This document shows, piece by piece, positions 33,466-44,934 of a stretch of DNA of 64,000 nucleotides. Source of the stretch: Arthrinium phaeospermum (lineage: Eukaryota > Ascomycota > Sordariomycetes > Amphisphaeriales > Apiosporaceae); NCBI GenBank assembly GCA_006503535.1, contig QYRS01000005.1:3348001-3412000 (forward strand). The letters run 5' to 3'. Under the pieces are notes generated by a model that worked only from the letters and a program-made list of their open reading frames with translations, was not told the DNA's origin and made no database searches. Both the position numbers and the translations under genes were made by a program. Each line of letters starts with the position of its first letter. The first letter of the stretch is position 1.

Positions 33466-35322
33466 TTTAGCCAGTGAACCAGTGAGGGAGGCGGCACGAG
33501 AAGCGACGCAGTGAGATTCTAGGGTCCGTCATGACTAAAGGGCTTTTTAGGTAAATTTCGCGGTGCTGGGGTCCGCGGGAGGTAGGGTGGTATTGGGGAC
33601 TTGACGGTGGTGGTGGTGCCAGTAGTGGCGCGACACCACTCGCCAAAATGGCTGGGGCTGGGTTCGTTGAAGTCATCGGTTCAGAGGGGGGGCGTTTAAG
33701 TCCGGCATTGCAGCTTTGTAACATTGGCAACAGATTGAGCCTAAAGCGATCAATTGGCTTTCAATGCGAGCTGGCCAGGGGGGGCCGGTGTTGGTTTAGC
33801 CCCAACTTTCGCAACCCTAACCGAACAAAGGCGTCCCCCTGGATGCTCCTTTGTCATTTGTACAATGCCGCGTCGCCACGCGGATGGCTCGGAAACATCT
33901 CGGGAAGAGGCGCTTCTTCGGCTGTTCCGGAACGGCGTCTCGAACTTGAGACGGCCGTCCCCGTATCTGCAATGCGCGGGTCCAGACCAAGAAGCTCGGA
34001 TTTAATAATGTACGAAAACGGTAGCCAAACGAAAGATAAGGCTCGCTTAATCCAGCGCCCCTCAAATTGTTTCGAAACGCCATTAGATTGGGAGGGTCTC
34101 TTGGTTCGGACGGCGGTTTCACTAGCCGCACTCTATCTTGACTTCACGAGACGCCACTCCAACCACCAAGCATGCAGCTCTAATGCGCCAACTTCGCTTC
34201 GAAGCCTTTCAATAACAGGCGTTGAAATTAGAGCCGAAACCTGCAACTGCCGGTAGCATGGCAGCCACCGCACGTTGCCCATCTCCGTGACACTGAGTGT
34301 GATGCACCGCAACGATCGCCGCCCTCAAGTCAGTTCGCTGCATATTATTACGTTCGCAGTCCACAAGCTCAGTTTCAATGTATGGGTCTTTCGAGACAGT
34401 GATATGCAGTCTCTCTGGCGGATGATGAGTTCTACGCCTCCTTAACCAACCCCCTGTGCACAATTCAGCATGTGACCCCCTCGTTTGCTGTCATTCGGAT
34501 ATCCTGCATGGAGAATATGCTACCCGAGTCATTGCTGGTGTCGGCCCGAAGCGCCTGCCAAGTACGGAGTCGCAACGGCAGTAATCGTAAGGGGCGGGAA
34601 GTGACGAGGAACCAACCATATGCTGGCGACTTCTCCCAAGATTGATCTTGGGGCTGGCGGGTTCAACCCCTTTTTTGCCCTGAGGGGTTGTAGGCAGAGG
34701 AGAGATCCCCCGATATCTTCATCGAGCTGGCGATTACGTCAATAACAAGATGAAATCAGGGGATCATTGGGCTGATGTGAGCGTCGGTGTTACACGACAT
34801 TCACTTCTAAGATATGCCGACAACCGCATTTGCATAATCTAGGATGTAGAGGACCACGTGACTTATTAATATGCAGAGCGGCAACACTCTTCTGCCTTGC
34901 TGGCATCCACTCCATCCATGATACCGTTGAAGTATTCGGACGCAGAAATCTCATCATCAATGTCCTGCACGAATTGCTGTCGAATCGATCAGTGTTGACC
35001 ATTCAACCCGCCGACTTGGCAGAGCTTGTCGTCGGGTGGCAAACGACCATGACATTACACGGTACGCGATACTGAGTCGACAGGGTAACACGCATCCCAT
35101 CGGCAACGTGCAGGAAGCAGGAAGGTCGCGTCTGTTGACGCGTGCCCGCAACGAAAACCGTTTGCGTCCGGTTTACGCGCAGGCCATGGCTAGGCAGCAA
35201 GGTGTCACAAAAGAACAGCAAATGAAAAGTTCTGAGGAGGCCCAAATCCTTCCCCTGCTCACCGACTCCTACCTAGTACTTACCCACATCTCCTCATACC
35301 CCATTTCGATGCCTTTCCGACG
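33466..35322. other. Intergenic, 1.9 kb, no gene supported
   Basis: One uninterrupted 202-codon frame (33648-34256, plus strand) and a shorter one at 34830-35075 lie here, but neither has domains or conserved-looking segments. No transposon or RNA feature was recognised. The stretch just before 35323 is the promoter of the first F-box-like paralogue. Confidence 0.4.
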
Positions 35323-36274
35323 ATGTCAGCCTCGGCTTCAACGATCAACAGCGCAATGCAGCGGGCGTTGCGCCTGCCCGAGATCGCCTCATTGATTGTG
35401 CAAACCATTGACCAAGACGTGTGCTCGTCACGGGTGTCACATCGACACGTTCGAGGACATTGATTGCTCCAAAAACCAGTTTGAGGATTTCCAGCACAAG
35501 AGGCGCGCCTTGGACCTCTCGCCTGCCTCAACCATATGTGGTTTGCGCTGGTTATACCTCGCTTGTGGCGCCATATCTGCGACCCCTGTCTCCCACGTTG
35601 TTCCAAGGCCTTGCCGGCGCGGCGCAACATGTACGCGCAGTATATCGAACTCGGCACCATAATGGTATGCGAGGAGCCACAGCCAAGCCAGAAGGGCTCC
35701 CAGAACGACGCTCAGCATTCCAAGACTGATTCGAAGCCGGGTGCCCGGGCTGGTTCTGACGAGGTTTTCACGGACATACTATCCAAGATCGAGTTTCCTC
35801 GGTTGAAGTGGTTGGTCGTACGAGACGCCCCGGGTCATTTCATGCCTCAGCTTGGACGAAACCGTATCGAGTCGATATTCCTCGTGCCGTACACCTGTTC
35901 AATTGAGGGAATAGAGGGTACCTCAGTATTCGACGTCGCGAAGGTCCTGGATCTTATCCTAGTAAGTTCCCCTCACATGAGGCACCAACACTGAGAAGGA
36001 ATCAAGACTTGGATGAAACAAGGTTGCCCTAAGTGCTGACTATCTTTATCCTAAGGCAATGGACACGGTGTTTCCGCATGTCAAAAAGCTTCGTCCTATC
36101 GCCCTATACGCCGGTGATGATACCACGTATGCACTGCTTGAGCGGTACGTCAGAATCAGAAGGAATAGGGCGGCAGAGCCGGGTAACAGTGTTCCGTTCG
36201 AGGTTGATGTACGCGGCGTCAGAAGCGTTGGGTGGAGGAAGGATGAATCTTACTGTTTCATTTTTACAGGTTAG
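35323..36274 (+). CDS. F-box-like family protein, paralogue A of a tandem trio
   Basis: Exon 1 is about 35323-35960 and exon 2 is about 36058-36274, with a GTAAGT donor after DLIL. The N-terminus MQRALRLPEIASLIVQTIDQ and the hydrophobic helix around MWFALVIPRLWRH match the other two copies. Next comes the family hallmark ARRNMYAQYIELGTI, the segment IEFPRLKWLVVRD, and PQLGRNRIESIFLV. The C-terminus ends with AEPGNSVPFEVDVRG. The LPEI-helix followed by a WF/LWR helix is typical of divergent fungal F-box proteins (inference). The frame breaks after HRHV (about 35450) and again before CLNHMW (about 35512, one base missing); both fit small indels. Compared with B and C, about 15-20 residues may also be lost in the first break. 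Confidence 0.65.
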
Positions 36275-36641
36275 CTAGAGTAGACCAGAAGTACACCACA
36301 CGATTGCTATATGGATTTACTCGTCGTCCTGCGGGATTTGATGTGATGCAAGCTGTTCTTTCAACTGTAATAGTATAAAGGCTACCCTTGCACAATTTGG
36401 ATTAACTATACGCACGTGACATGAGGTTCCCAAGTTATGAGAAGATGACTAGGATCGCGCTTCTTGATTCGTTCCCACGAGATAACACCTACGTTCTTTT
36501 TACGCCACTGGCCCTGTGCGGCCAACATGCATTTTAGGCAACAGCACCCATGTTGAGAGAGATAGCATCTCTTCCATCTACTGCATCCTGAGCCCCAGCT
36601 TTCACTCCAAGTATCTTCAAACTTATTCCCATGCCCTTCCG

Positions 36642-37585
36642 ATGTCGACAACTTCGCCCCCAGAAAGCGCCGCGCAGCGCGCTTTGCGCCTGCCCGAGAT
36701 CGCCGCGCTGATAGTGGACACGATTGACCAAGACGTGTACGCCCGCAACGGCCTGAACGGCGACCCGTCACGCTTCCCCGACTTGATCAACCAATCGTCG
36801 GTCGATGCGTTGCAGCTCAAGCGGCGCGCCCTGGGACCCCTCGCCTGTCTGAACCACATGTGGTTCGCCGTCACCATCCCGCGCCTATGGCGCCACGCGT
36901 GCATGACGTGGCGCGATCCCTGCCTCAACACGCTGTTCCGTGCCATTGCCCCGGCGCGTCGCAGTCTGTACGCGCAGTATGTTCAACGCGGCGCCATTAA
37001 AGTGTTCAAAGGCACCCCGGATCCGTGTTACTGTGCCCAGGGTGGCGACCGGACAGATGTCCGGACCGTGTCCTCACATTGTCCCCGAGAACGTGCTATC
37101 CGAAATCGACTTTCCCCGGTTGAGGTGGCTAGTCCTACGCGGAATAGAATATGGCGACGGCATTCCCCAGCTTGGGCGAAACTGTGTTGAAGCAATCTTT
37201 CTCGACCGGCATAAAACAATCCTTCGCGCAATGGCGCCCGGCTAGTGGAGTCTAGAGTGATTCTGGATCAGCTCCCGGTAAGTACGGAATGCATCACTCC
37301 TGAAAATAATACAACACTGGATGGGTGGGGTGGTAGTTCTCAAGTACTGACTTGGTGTGTATCGAAAACGCAGGTAATGTTTCCGCAACTTCAGAGTCTT
37401 CACCCGAAGGTGCTGCTCCCGGCTTGTCGCGTGGTGTTTTCGATGCTTCGCAGACGTGTGAGAGCAAAAGGGCATCGGAGCCGGGAAATCAAATTCCCTT
37501 TGATATCGATATCAGGGACATAGGTTCAAATTATATGGGTATACCGTATTCATCTTTCAGATTACCGCCAGCAAAGAGATCTTGA
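36642..37585 (+). CDS. F-box-like family protein, paralogue B of a tandem trio
   Basis: This copy has the clearest N-terminus: AQRALRLPEIAALIVDTIDQ, then LQLKRRALGPLACLNHMWFA, VTIPRLWRHACMTWRDPCL and ARRSLYAQYVQRGAIKVF. The first two follow the F-box pattern, with a short leucine-rich helix pair. After about 37065 the coding frame shifts to continue as VPENVLSEIDFPRLRWLVL and PQLGRNCVEAIFLD. It shifts again near 37225 to end exon 1 at VESRVILDQLP before a GTAAGT donor (about 37276). Exon 2 begins near 37375 and ends SEPGNQIPFDIDIRDIG. Three breaks are needed to read it through. The intron position matches copies A and C. Function unknown; a substrate adaptor role is only inferred. Confidence 0.65.
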
Positions 37586-38009
37586 GTCGCTGCATACATG
37601 CCTATCAGCAAAGGCTACCGTCACATGAAGGTTCTGGGAGTATCTATAGTGTCACTGGATGGCAGACAGCAAACGAAACACCTCAATAAATCCTACTCAT
37701 GTCAACTTCCGCCTTATTACATGTAAGAATATGATAGAAACACGGCTTCTGGCCTGATGATCAAGGACGGGACCTACAATACAATGAAACAGGCGTTGTC
37801 ACGGTATGCTGGTTGCTGCCTGTATGCGCTGTATAACTGATGCCTGAGAAATCAGTCTCTTGCCTAACCTTGGAAGAGGCTTTTAGGATACCAGTCAAGC
37901 ATGGCAGCAGGAGATCCGTATAAATTCGATGTGGCTTCCTCTCACTGACTACTTTACCGAGTATCTTCACAGTCTCCCAAACGAAACTCACTTAGTTGGA
38001 TATTCCACG

Positions 38010-38922
38010 ATGTCGACCTTCACTTCCAATTCCACAAGCGCCGCGCAGAAGGTGTTTGGCATTCCGGAACTTGTCGCGATGATAGTCGACTTCATCTACG
38101 AAATCCTCCAAGCCACGCACCCAAACCCCGGCAATGGAGGCATCTTCGATCGTACCAAGTACCTGGACATCCCAGGCGTCCGTCTAGAGCAGAGACGAGC
38201 TACCCTGGCGCCCCTCGCCTGCATCAATCGTCTGTGGTTCCAGAGTATCATCCCGGTTCTATGGCGCCACGTAACTCAAGTCCGCACCGACCCTTGCCTC
38301 ACCGCCCTGTTCTGGAACATTGACCCGCAGCGCCGCAGCGTATACGCGCAGTATGTTGAAAGCGGTACGTTGGTGTTCAGGAAACCATACCTCCGTATGG
38401 AGAAGAAACATGGGGAACGAAGCTTGCGGAGGCCAAGGAGAAATTACTGACCGCGGTGGACTTCCCTCGACTGAAAATCCTACATGTGAAGGCTTGGCAT
38501 GGTTACCGTTTGCCGCAGCTCGGGTTCAACTGTGTCGAGTACGTCCTCTTCGATGCCGAAGGCCGACACTATAGATACGATCAGTTCCAGAGGGGCCTGC
38601 TCCAATTCGAGGTATGTGGCAAGAAAGCTAGCTGCTCATCTCACCAACACCATGATGACCATTACGGCTCACACATTCGTGAGAAAAGCAGACATTCAAG
38701 GAATTGAGTCGACTCCAGCTCTACCATGGCAGCACCTCTCCTACCCACGACTTAAACGTTGCGATGAAAGAATTCGCGGAGTGGATGACGGAGAAAAGAA
38801 AGACAGAGCCGGGCAGCGATACTCCTTTCACGATTGATGGACCTGTGTTCAATGCCAATCCCGGCCGCCTTCGTGGTCCGTTTGGCGGTCAGATGAGGCC
38901 GTCAGTGTGGGGAGGTTCTTGA
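38010..38922 (+). CDS. F-box-like family protein, paralogue C of a tandem trio
   Basis: Exon 1 is 38010-38612 and exon 2 is about 38692-38922. The N-terminus AAQKVFGIPELVAMIVDFIY aligns with copies A and B. It continues RRATLAPLACINRLWFQSII, then PVLWRHVTQVRTDPCL and RRSVYAQYVESGTLVF. One base appears missing near 38410, after which KLAEAKEKLLTAVDFPRLK and PQLGFNCVEYVLFD restore the pattern. Exon 2 reads ELSRLQLYHGSTSPTHDLN and ends after TEPGSDTPFTIDGP. Its intron sits where copies A and B have theirs. This is the most divergent but least broken copy. Confidence 0.7.
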
Positions 38923-39063
38923 GATTGATATCCAAAGGGTGAATTGTGGCTGCTAGATCACGCCGTTTTGGTTCCTCAGCTAACATTTGTTACGTAAATG
39001 AGTCTTAGCTATGCATAAAGATGCCAGCATCTACTAAGCAGACTATTGCGGATCACATCAATA

Positions 39064-40803
39064 CTACACTTCGTGACCGCACCCAAGATGCCTCTCTCCC
39101 AACGCCTCCAACTCCTCAATCATGATCAGGTCCGGACCAACCGACCTGGTCCTGACGTTCTCAAACATGGAGGCATTGACGGGGGTTTTGGGGATGAGTT
39201 CCGTCCCGTCCATCGAAAGGATGGCCAGCATATGGGCAGCAGCCTGGAACATTCGTTAGTTGAGCTCATTCCACACACTCGTCTTGGGAGTTATCCCTAA
39301 GCGCTACTTACCTTGGCGTTGACAGTGAGGGTCTCCGGGTCAGGGTTCTCGATCGTGTCGCACTCCTGGTGGTAACAAGGATCCTGCTCCTGTCCGGTAC
39401 CAGTATGTAAGAATCCAAACGGCTTGTTCAAAACCTGCCAGAAAGCCGCATAATCGCTACCATTGGACAGAACGGCGGGCGTGACCTCGTGCCCCGCACC
39501 CTCGAAGTGCTCGACCCAGAGCTTCTCGATGACATCGGACCCGGGCGGGGCGACGGAGCCGTGGGTGCTGCCGTCGGTGTCGGCGACGCCGAAGTAGCCC
39601 TTGGACACCATGTCGAAGTTTAGGTAGGCCACCAGCCGGTCCACGTCGGCCGTCGGCAGGTTGGCGCAGTAGTACTTGGACCCCACCAGGCCGTTCTCCT
39701 CGGCGGCCCACCAGGCGAAGCGGACCTTGTTCTTGGTCTGGTACTGGGCCAGGGCCTTGGAGAGCTCGAGGAGGAGGGTAGTTCCAGAGCCTGCGGGAAA
39801 TATTGTCAGTGGTCGGAACATTGCTACGGGAAGCAAGTTACGGGGGCTCACCGTCGTCGTTAATACCAGGGCCAGCTTGGACACTGTCGAGGTGGGCGCC
39901 GAGCTGTATCTCCCGTTAGTCAATAAATCACAGGTAAGTATGGGATCGCGGTGTACCTACCATGATGACGTTCTCCTCGTCACCTCCCTCGAGTTCCAGG
40001 AGAACATTCTGCGTCGTTCTCGTCTCAATCGTCTGCGTCTGCTGGAAGTGGGCCGTAACCGACTCCCCACCAGCGATGCGCTCCTTGAGCGCCACGCCAT
40101 CGGCCTCATTGATGTAGCCGCAAGGCGCCAGGTCGTCACTCGGCTCACTGAGCGTGCCTCCCGTGACCTTGGCGGGGGTATCGTTATAGACAATGACCGC
40201 CGCCGCGCCCGCCGCCTTGGCAGGCTTGACGCGCCCCGCGAGCGTGCCGCCCGTGGGGCAGCGGAACCGCTGAACCAAGACGATCTTGTCCTTGACGTCG
40301 ATTCCCGCGTAGTTGGCGGCGTCGCAGCCGGCGGCGCCCTCGGGCCCAGGACCAGCTCCGCCGTGAGGCCCTCCTCGCTGGTCGAGGGCGAGTAGGTCAG
40401 GCCGTAGACGTACATGGAGTTGTCGTCGACCTTGAACTCGATGCTCTCGACCGAGTTGTAGAGGCCGGGCAGGTCCTGCTTCCACGCCTTGGCGCCCGAA
40501 TACTGCGATACGATGTTGTAGACGTAGTCGACGGAGGCGTCGTAGCCGGGGAGGCCGAAGGCGCGGTTGCCCCCGTTGGCGAAGGCGATGTCGTTCAGGG
40601 CTTCGAGATGCGACATCAGGCTTTGGAGTTGTTAGCAGCTTTTCTGAACTATCATGCACCAGTAGTCTGGGCCGATTGGCTGAGTCCTACCCTTCAGTTT
40701 TCATGTCGGCCTGAAGCTTCTCTGATTCCACCATGACTTTGTATGCACCCATGACGCGAGGTGCCAGGGGCAGCATCGCTGCGAGGACCATAGAGTTCCT
40801 CAT
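39064..40803 (-). CDS. Secreted M28 aminopeptidase with PA domain (aminopeptidase Y-like)
   Basis: There are five exons: 40803-40691, 40620-39961, 39903-39852, 39790-39312 and 39243-39064. A signal peptide (MRNSMVLAAMLPLAPRVMGA) is followed by a protease-associated domain (DVKDKIVLVQRFRCPTGG). The zinc catalytic domain follows, with all family ligands visible: His in LGAHLDSVQAGPGINDDGSG, Asp in the same stretch, the Glu pair in WWAAEENGLVGSKYY, Asp in YLNFDMVSKGY, and His in FGFLHTGTG. YHQECDTIENPDPET closes the site. It removes N-terminal residues from peptides outside the cell or in the vacuole. One base is missing near 40345 in the VLGP-EGAAGCDAANY region; adding it makes the exon sum exactly 495 codons including stop, so it is the only break. 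Confidence 0.92.
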
Positions 40804-40904
40804 CGTGCAGTCTCCGTATAGGGCGATCCCACTACTTAGTTTGCCAAAAGAGAGGGGAAACCTGGTGTCAGAAATTCCAAAAGGCAATGGGCAATGTCGC
40901 GCCA

Positions 40905-40912
40905 TTTATATA
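40905..40912 (-). promoter_or_regulatory. TATA box of the aminopeptidase gene
   Basis: TATATAAA on the minus strand lies about 105 nt upstream of the start codon chosen for the aminopeptidase, supporting that start. Confidence 0.55.
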
Positions 40913-42318
40913 GCCAAGTCAAATAGACGTGGTGGTCATGAGCCAGGGCACTGGAATATTCGATAACGACTTCCGTGCGACATGACTGGTCGAAAATGAT
41001 GCGGCGCACTCCGCCAAGGGCTGGGCGCCGTCCAGTTCATGGGGGCCGACGGCATTGAGTGCGGATCTACAGCACCGATGAGGAAGGTCGAGTCTGGCGG
41101 GGGTGGAGTTGTCGCAGTTTGCCAAGACCGCCAAGGAGGGACGGCAATTTCACCTTCTGATTGTGTTATCGCGCTTGCCAAGCGGACGGTTAACGGCTGT
41201 TGTCGGTCCTCGCAGAAGCCATCTAGAATCATGGAGGCAAACTGCAGATACCAATAGAAACAATGAGACAAGCAAGTATCTGAAGGTGCACAAGATGCAT
41301 TGACGACTGGATCATGACCTGAGGCGTTTGCATTTAGCCGGTTGAAAATCTAATATCATATGTGATAAGTAAACGAGTTCTCTGCATCTTACCGAGTGTA
41401 AGGGGTTCTTAAAGAGAAGTATCGTCTTAAATATTGTCTTTCTAATGCAAGGCAAGATGTATAACAGGGGAGCCTGAGACCCAACAAAACAAAAGCAAGG
41501 CAGCTGTTTCTTGCGGCGCCCTGCCAGGGTCTTGGCAGTATAATGAATCTTCTTCTTTTTCATTCGTTCCAAAGCTCCCCGGCAGAAACAAAAGACTCAC
41601 AAGGAGCAGGTTACCTCAAAAATATTAAAGTCAAGATCAAGGTATTATACCAAACACCTTCGAAACGCTTAATAGCATTTCAATAAATAACAGGCGACGA
41701 TCTTCACATCAGGTGGGAGTCGTAGCTATTAGCTCTGGAATAGCCTCTGATACCGATCTTTCAGGGCCGAGCCGAGTGGTCGAGGTATAATTTGGCGAAA
41801 CCATCTCTCCAACACAAAACCAGGTGCCGAGGTTTAGAGACATCTAGAAAGAGGCAGAAGGCGACCTGTCGGAAGCCGGTGGCACGCTTGCATCGTCGAC
41901 CACGGCATGTATCCTTAGGGCCAGGGATCGTCCCTTTCCTGGCCGATTCAGCCGACCCAGAAACTCGGCTGTCAGACTGACTTCCAATACTTTCGAGGCT
42001 ACTTCATTAAGGCCATAGAATTCCACTGCGGCACATTCCGCACGGACATCGAATAAAGATCGCGTTCATCCGGGGAACCGAGGGACGACCACGTGCAGTC
42101 CCACACCCACCAATTTTTGCGCACATCATCTTATATTACCGATATTTATTTGAAAGTTAATTGACAATCAAATTGCCTTCGTGCGTATCTGAATGCTTGA
42201 AACTGAAATAAACAACCCTGTTCCGGTTACCGAGCTTGGCAACTATGGGATCCCGTTCAGCGCCGGAGCCTGCACGCAGTTGCTTCCGAATCCTCCTAGT
42301 CCTTGGTATTCAAGACAA
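40913..42318. other. Intergenic, 1.4 kb
   Basis: This is upstream of the aminopeptidase and downstream of the HET gene. Composition becomes AT-rich around 41300-41700. A GCCGAGTGGTCGAGG stretch near 41773 resembles a serine or leucine tRNA A box, but no B box or stem follows. Confidence 0.45.
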
Positions 42319-44190
42319 TCAATGCAAGCAGACTCTGCGGCGTTCGAGATCCTTAAGAGCCCATCCTATTCCCATCATAATCCCTTGTACGTAGCAATGA
42401 CCGCCAAAATCGTAATCCTCACCGTTTTCGTTACCATGGCTACACGAACTTTCTCTCCTGCGCAAAATGAATGGTACTCGGCCGTGATGGAACACCCAGA
42501 CCTCGTCACCGCACATGGTATCCAGGTGACCTAGGCCGATAAGTCCTTTCTTAGTGACGAAAAACCGCCTGTTTTTCAGTTGGTGCTTCATGTGTTGCTT
42601 TATTATGCCATTGTCCTTGCCCGTTCCTAGATATTCCGACAGGTCTTGCCTATCTTTGATGGTAGTGTACCTCCCTGGTCGATGGTTTTCATTCCCAAGC
42701 GTATCCCCTAGTATGAGCCGGCAAAACAGCTCGTACTGACTAGAGCCTGTAGGGGTGATTCGACGGAAGCTATCAGGGAGATGTTGGTTCTCGTCGTTGC
42801 AGAACAGATTCCACCATGATATCACGGTCTTCCGGGTGATAAGGGGGGTTTCTTCGTACACGGCCAGGGTTTGACCCTGCCCTGTGTTTTCTGTGGGGAG
42901 GAAAAGGCCGTTGCCTACGAGCTCCACTGTGTCAACGCCAACACCAGGCATTTGTAAGCGTCCGCCTGTATATTCAGGGACACCAGTAGGGGCCAACCCT
43001 CTGTTCGCTTAGTAATGACGGTAAAACCAAAACACTCGCCATGACTCACTGGGGTGTTGTGGTACTTGGCGCATGTCTATTGCCCAACGGGGTAGTCCCG
43101 GTACACGCTCAATCTTGTCTTGCCAAGGATCAAGAGTCAGAGGCGATAAATCAGCCTTAATGTCGTGCCTGAAGATAAGGTCTAGCGTGAAGTCGATGAA
43201 CACTTGTTTCACGTCCAATGAGTAATCGCATTTGCTGCTCCTTGGAAGTGATTTGGCTGTGTACAGGCCTGTTAAGGCATATACGTTGTCCCGTGGATCT
43301 GTCGCGAGTCGATCCCGCCATTTGATTAGTGCCGCAATTGGTGTGTCACGGCCCTTCCCCGGATCATTTATCCAGCACACTATTGTCATTAGACCATTTA
43401 TATCCCCTAAGGATATCGCCGTGCCCAATTGTCGTGGAGACATGCCCTCGCCGTTGCCATATGTCCCGATTGTGGTGTCCCCTTTGTTTACCCATGGTGT
43501 CCAGACCTTCAAGGCAGAGGTGACAGTAGCCCAAGACAATGTCAACGGCCCCCAAACAAAATGTGCCTTGCTAGGCAGCATGACTTCCTGGACTGTCCAA
43601 ATTCGATGCCACCAAGGACATTTTGCAACGCTGATTGTACCGAGGGCTTTCATGGCGTTCTCGAATAACTTGTCAGATGCCATGCATTGAGGGCGCGAAG
43701 GGATCGAGTTGCTGTTTTCACAGTCGAATGCTGCTATGTATTCAACAACAGCGAACGCTCCTTCCGCATCCTCACGTTGTATGCCATGAGCAAGCTCGCT
43801 CAGCCATACAAGCGCATGCTCGCACCTTGAGTAGATAAGGCGCATTTTCTGAACCTGGGATGTCTTCTCCGCTGGATTGGACTGGTCAATGCACAGTTGA
43901 TCGATCCATAAAGTTCGCGGCTCTGATGGTTGACGAAGGCGGAGAAGGATGGTCTTTAGACTTGTCGTTATGGCGAGTGGCTGACCAGCTACTTCGATTT
44001 CGACGGTGTCGTTACCGTTGCCCCACACATACGAGAGCGCTTCATAGGGCGGAGGGTTATTAAGGGTACTGGTCATGAGGCTACAGCGTAGAGGCTCTTC
44101 GCGGTCGCCCGGAAAGAGAATGAGTACACGAAACTCGTCACCCTGAAGGCCTTCCATTGCTTCAAATACAGTCTTCAATGCCAATCTCAA
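42319..44190 (-). CDS. HET-domain protein split by an in-frame stop
   Basis: The HET (heterokaryon incompatibility) domain is complete: YEALSYVWGNGND, LWIDQLCIDQSN followed by EK, QVQKMRLIYSRCEHALVWL, then PWWHRIWTVQEVMLPSKA. HET proteins trigger cell death when incompatible hyphae fuse and may take part in wider fungal immunity. After residue 393 a TAA (43011-43009) interrupts the frame. The same frame then stays open for more than 220 further residues with a typical HET C-terminus: GLIGLGHLDTMCGDEVWVFH, followed by PFILRR. The stop overlaps a possible short intron with a GTGAGT donor near 43060, ACTAAG branch and CAG acceptor near 43005. That intron would be 49 nt and break the phase. So this is either a nonsense allele, a pseudogene or an unusual splice. 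Confidence 0.85.
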
Positions 44191-44934
44191 CCGAGGGCGA
44201 TGTATGTTGGCAATTGTTGCTTTTTTGAAGTAGACGAACGGGCTTTATAAAACTAGCTTGATCAAAAACCATAAGTTCTTGTGGCACTGCCATTCCGTGG
44301 CGCTGACCGCTGAACCTGATCCCCGCTATGCAAGGCGCTTTCACTTTCGGAATCGGCCAATAGATCACAGGGGATCGATCTGAGGCTTGGAAAAAGCGGC
44401 CAGCAGTTCAGTTGCAGTAGCATACACAGCCTGCCGACGCGCGGCAAGTGACTGGCCAAGATATCGGTGGCTTTCTGCGACTCAAATCTCCTAATGATCT
44501 CCAATCCCTTATTGGGGCCACGTCAGAAGTACATCTAGATCAGTAATAGTTTATCCAAGATGTGGAATATCCTCCTCCCTGCTCGCTTTCCTCAGACTAC
44601 GCGGCTGCCTCCCCTAGCGTCCGATCAAGATCTTGGGAGGCAGTGCTGAAATGGCATCAGAGATGATTGGAACATACCGCGAGGCAACAACGTAGTGTCA
44701 GTGCCGGCATAGTGCCAAGTTGGGCGGACACTAAAATATGTTTCACGAAGCCCCTGGAGAGCAAGAAACGAAAGATAGAAAGAAACATTCATGTCTGCGA
44801 AGGTCTTCCGACGACCACTCCACGGCCACGCCCTATGGGTGTGACAACATGAATCAAATCACATTTTCGCAGAGCTTTCTGGAACAAGTCCTATGAATAC
44901 ATCAAATGCGATGATAATCGTTTGTCCCGCCCAA
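44191..44934. other. Intergenic, 744 nt
   Basis: This is upstream of the HET gene and the 3' flank of the WW-domain gene. No supported feature. Confidence 0.45.

Noticed and set aside
34655..34695. GGGTTCAACCCC stretch resembling a tRNA T-arm
   Set aside because: Only one arm can be drawn; upstream sequence does not form the rest of a tRNA.
41770..41860. tRNA-like A box (GCCGAGTGGTCGAGG)
   Set aside because: No B box, acceptor stem or anticodon arm can be folded around it.
43005..43060. 49-nt intron to remove the HET stop codon
   Set aside because: Splice signals are good, but removing 49 nt shifts the phase of a C-terminus that is already in frame; kept as a finding and not used in the gene model.
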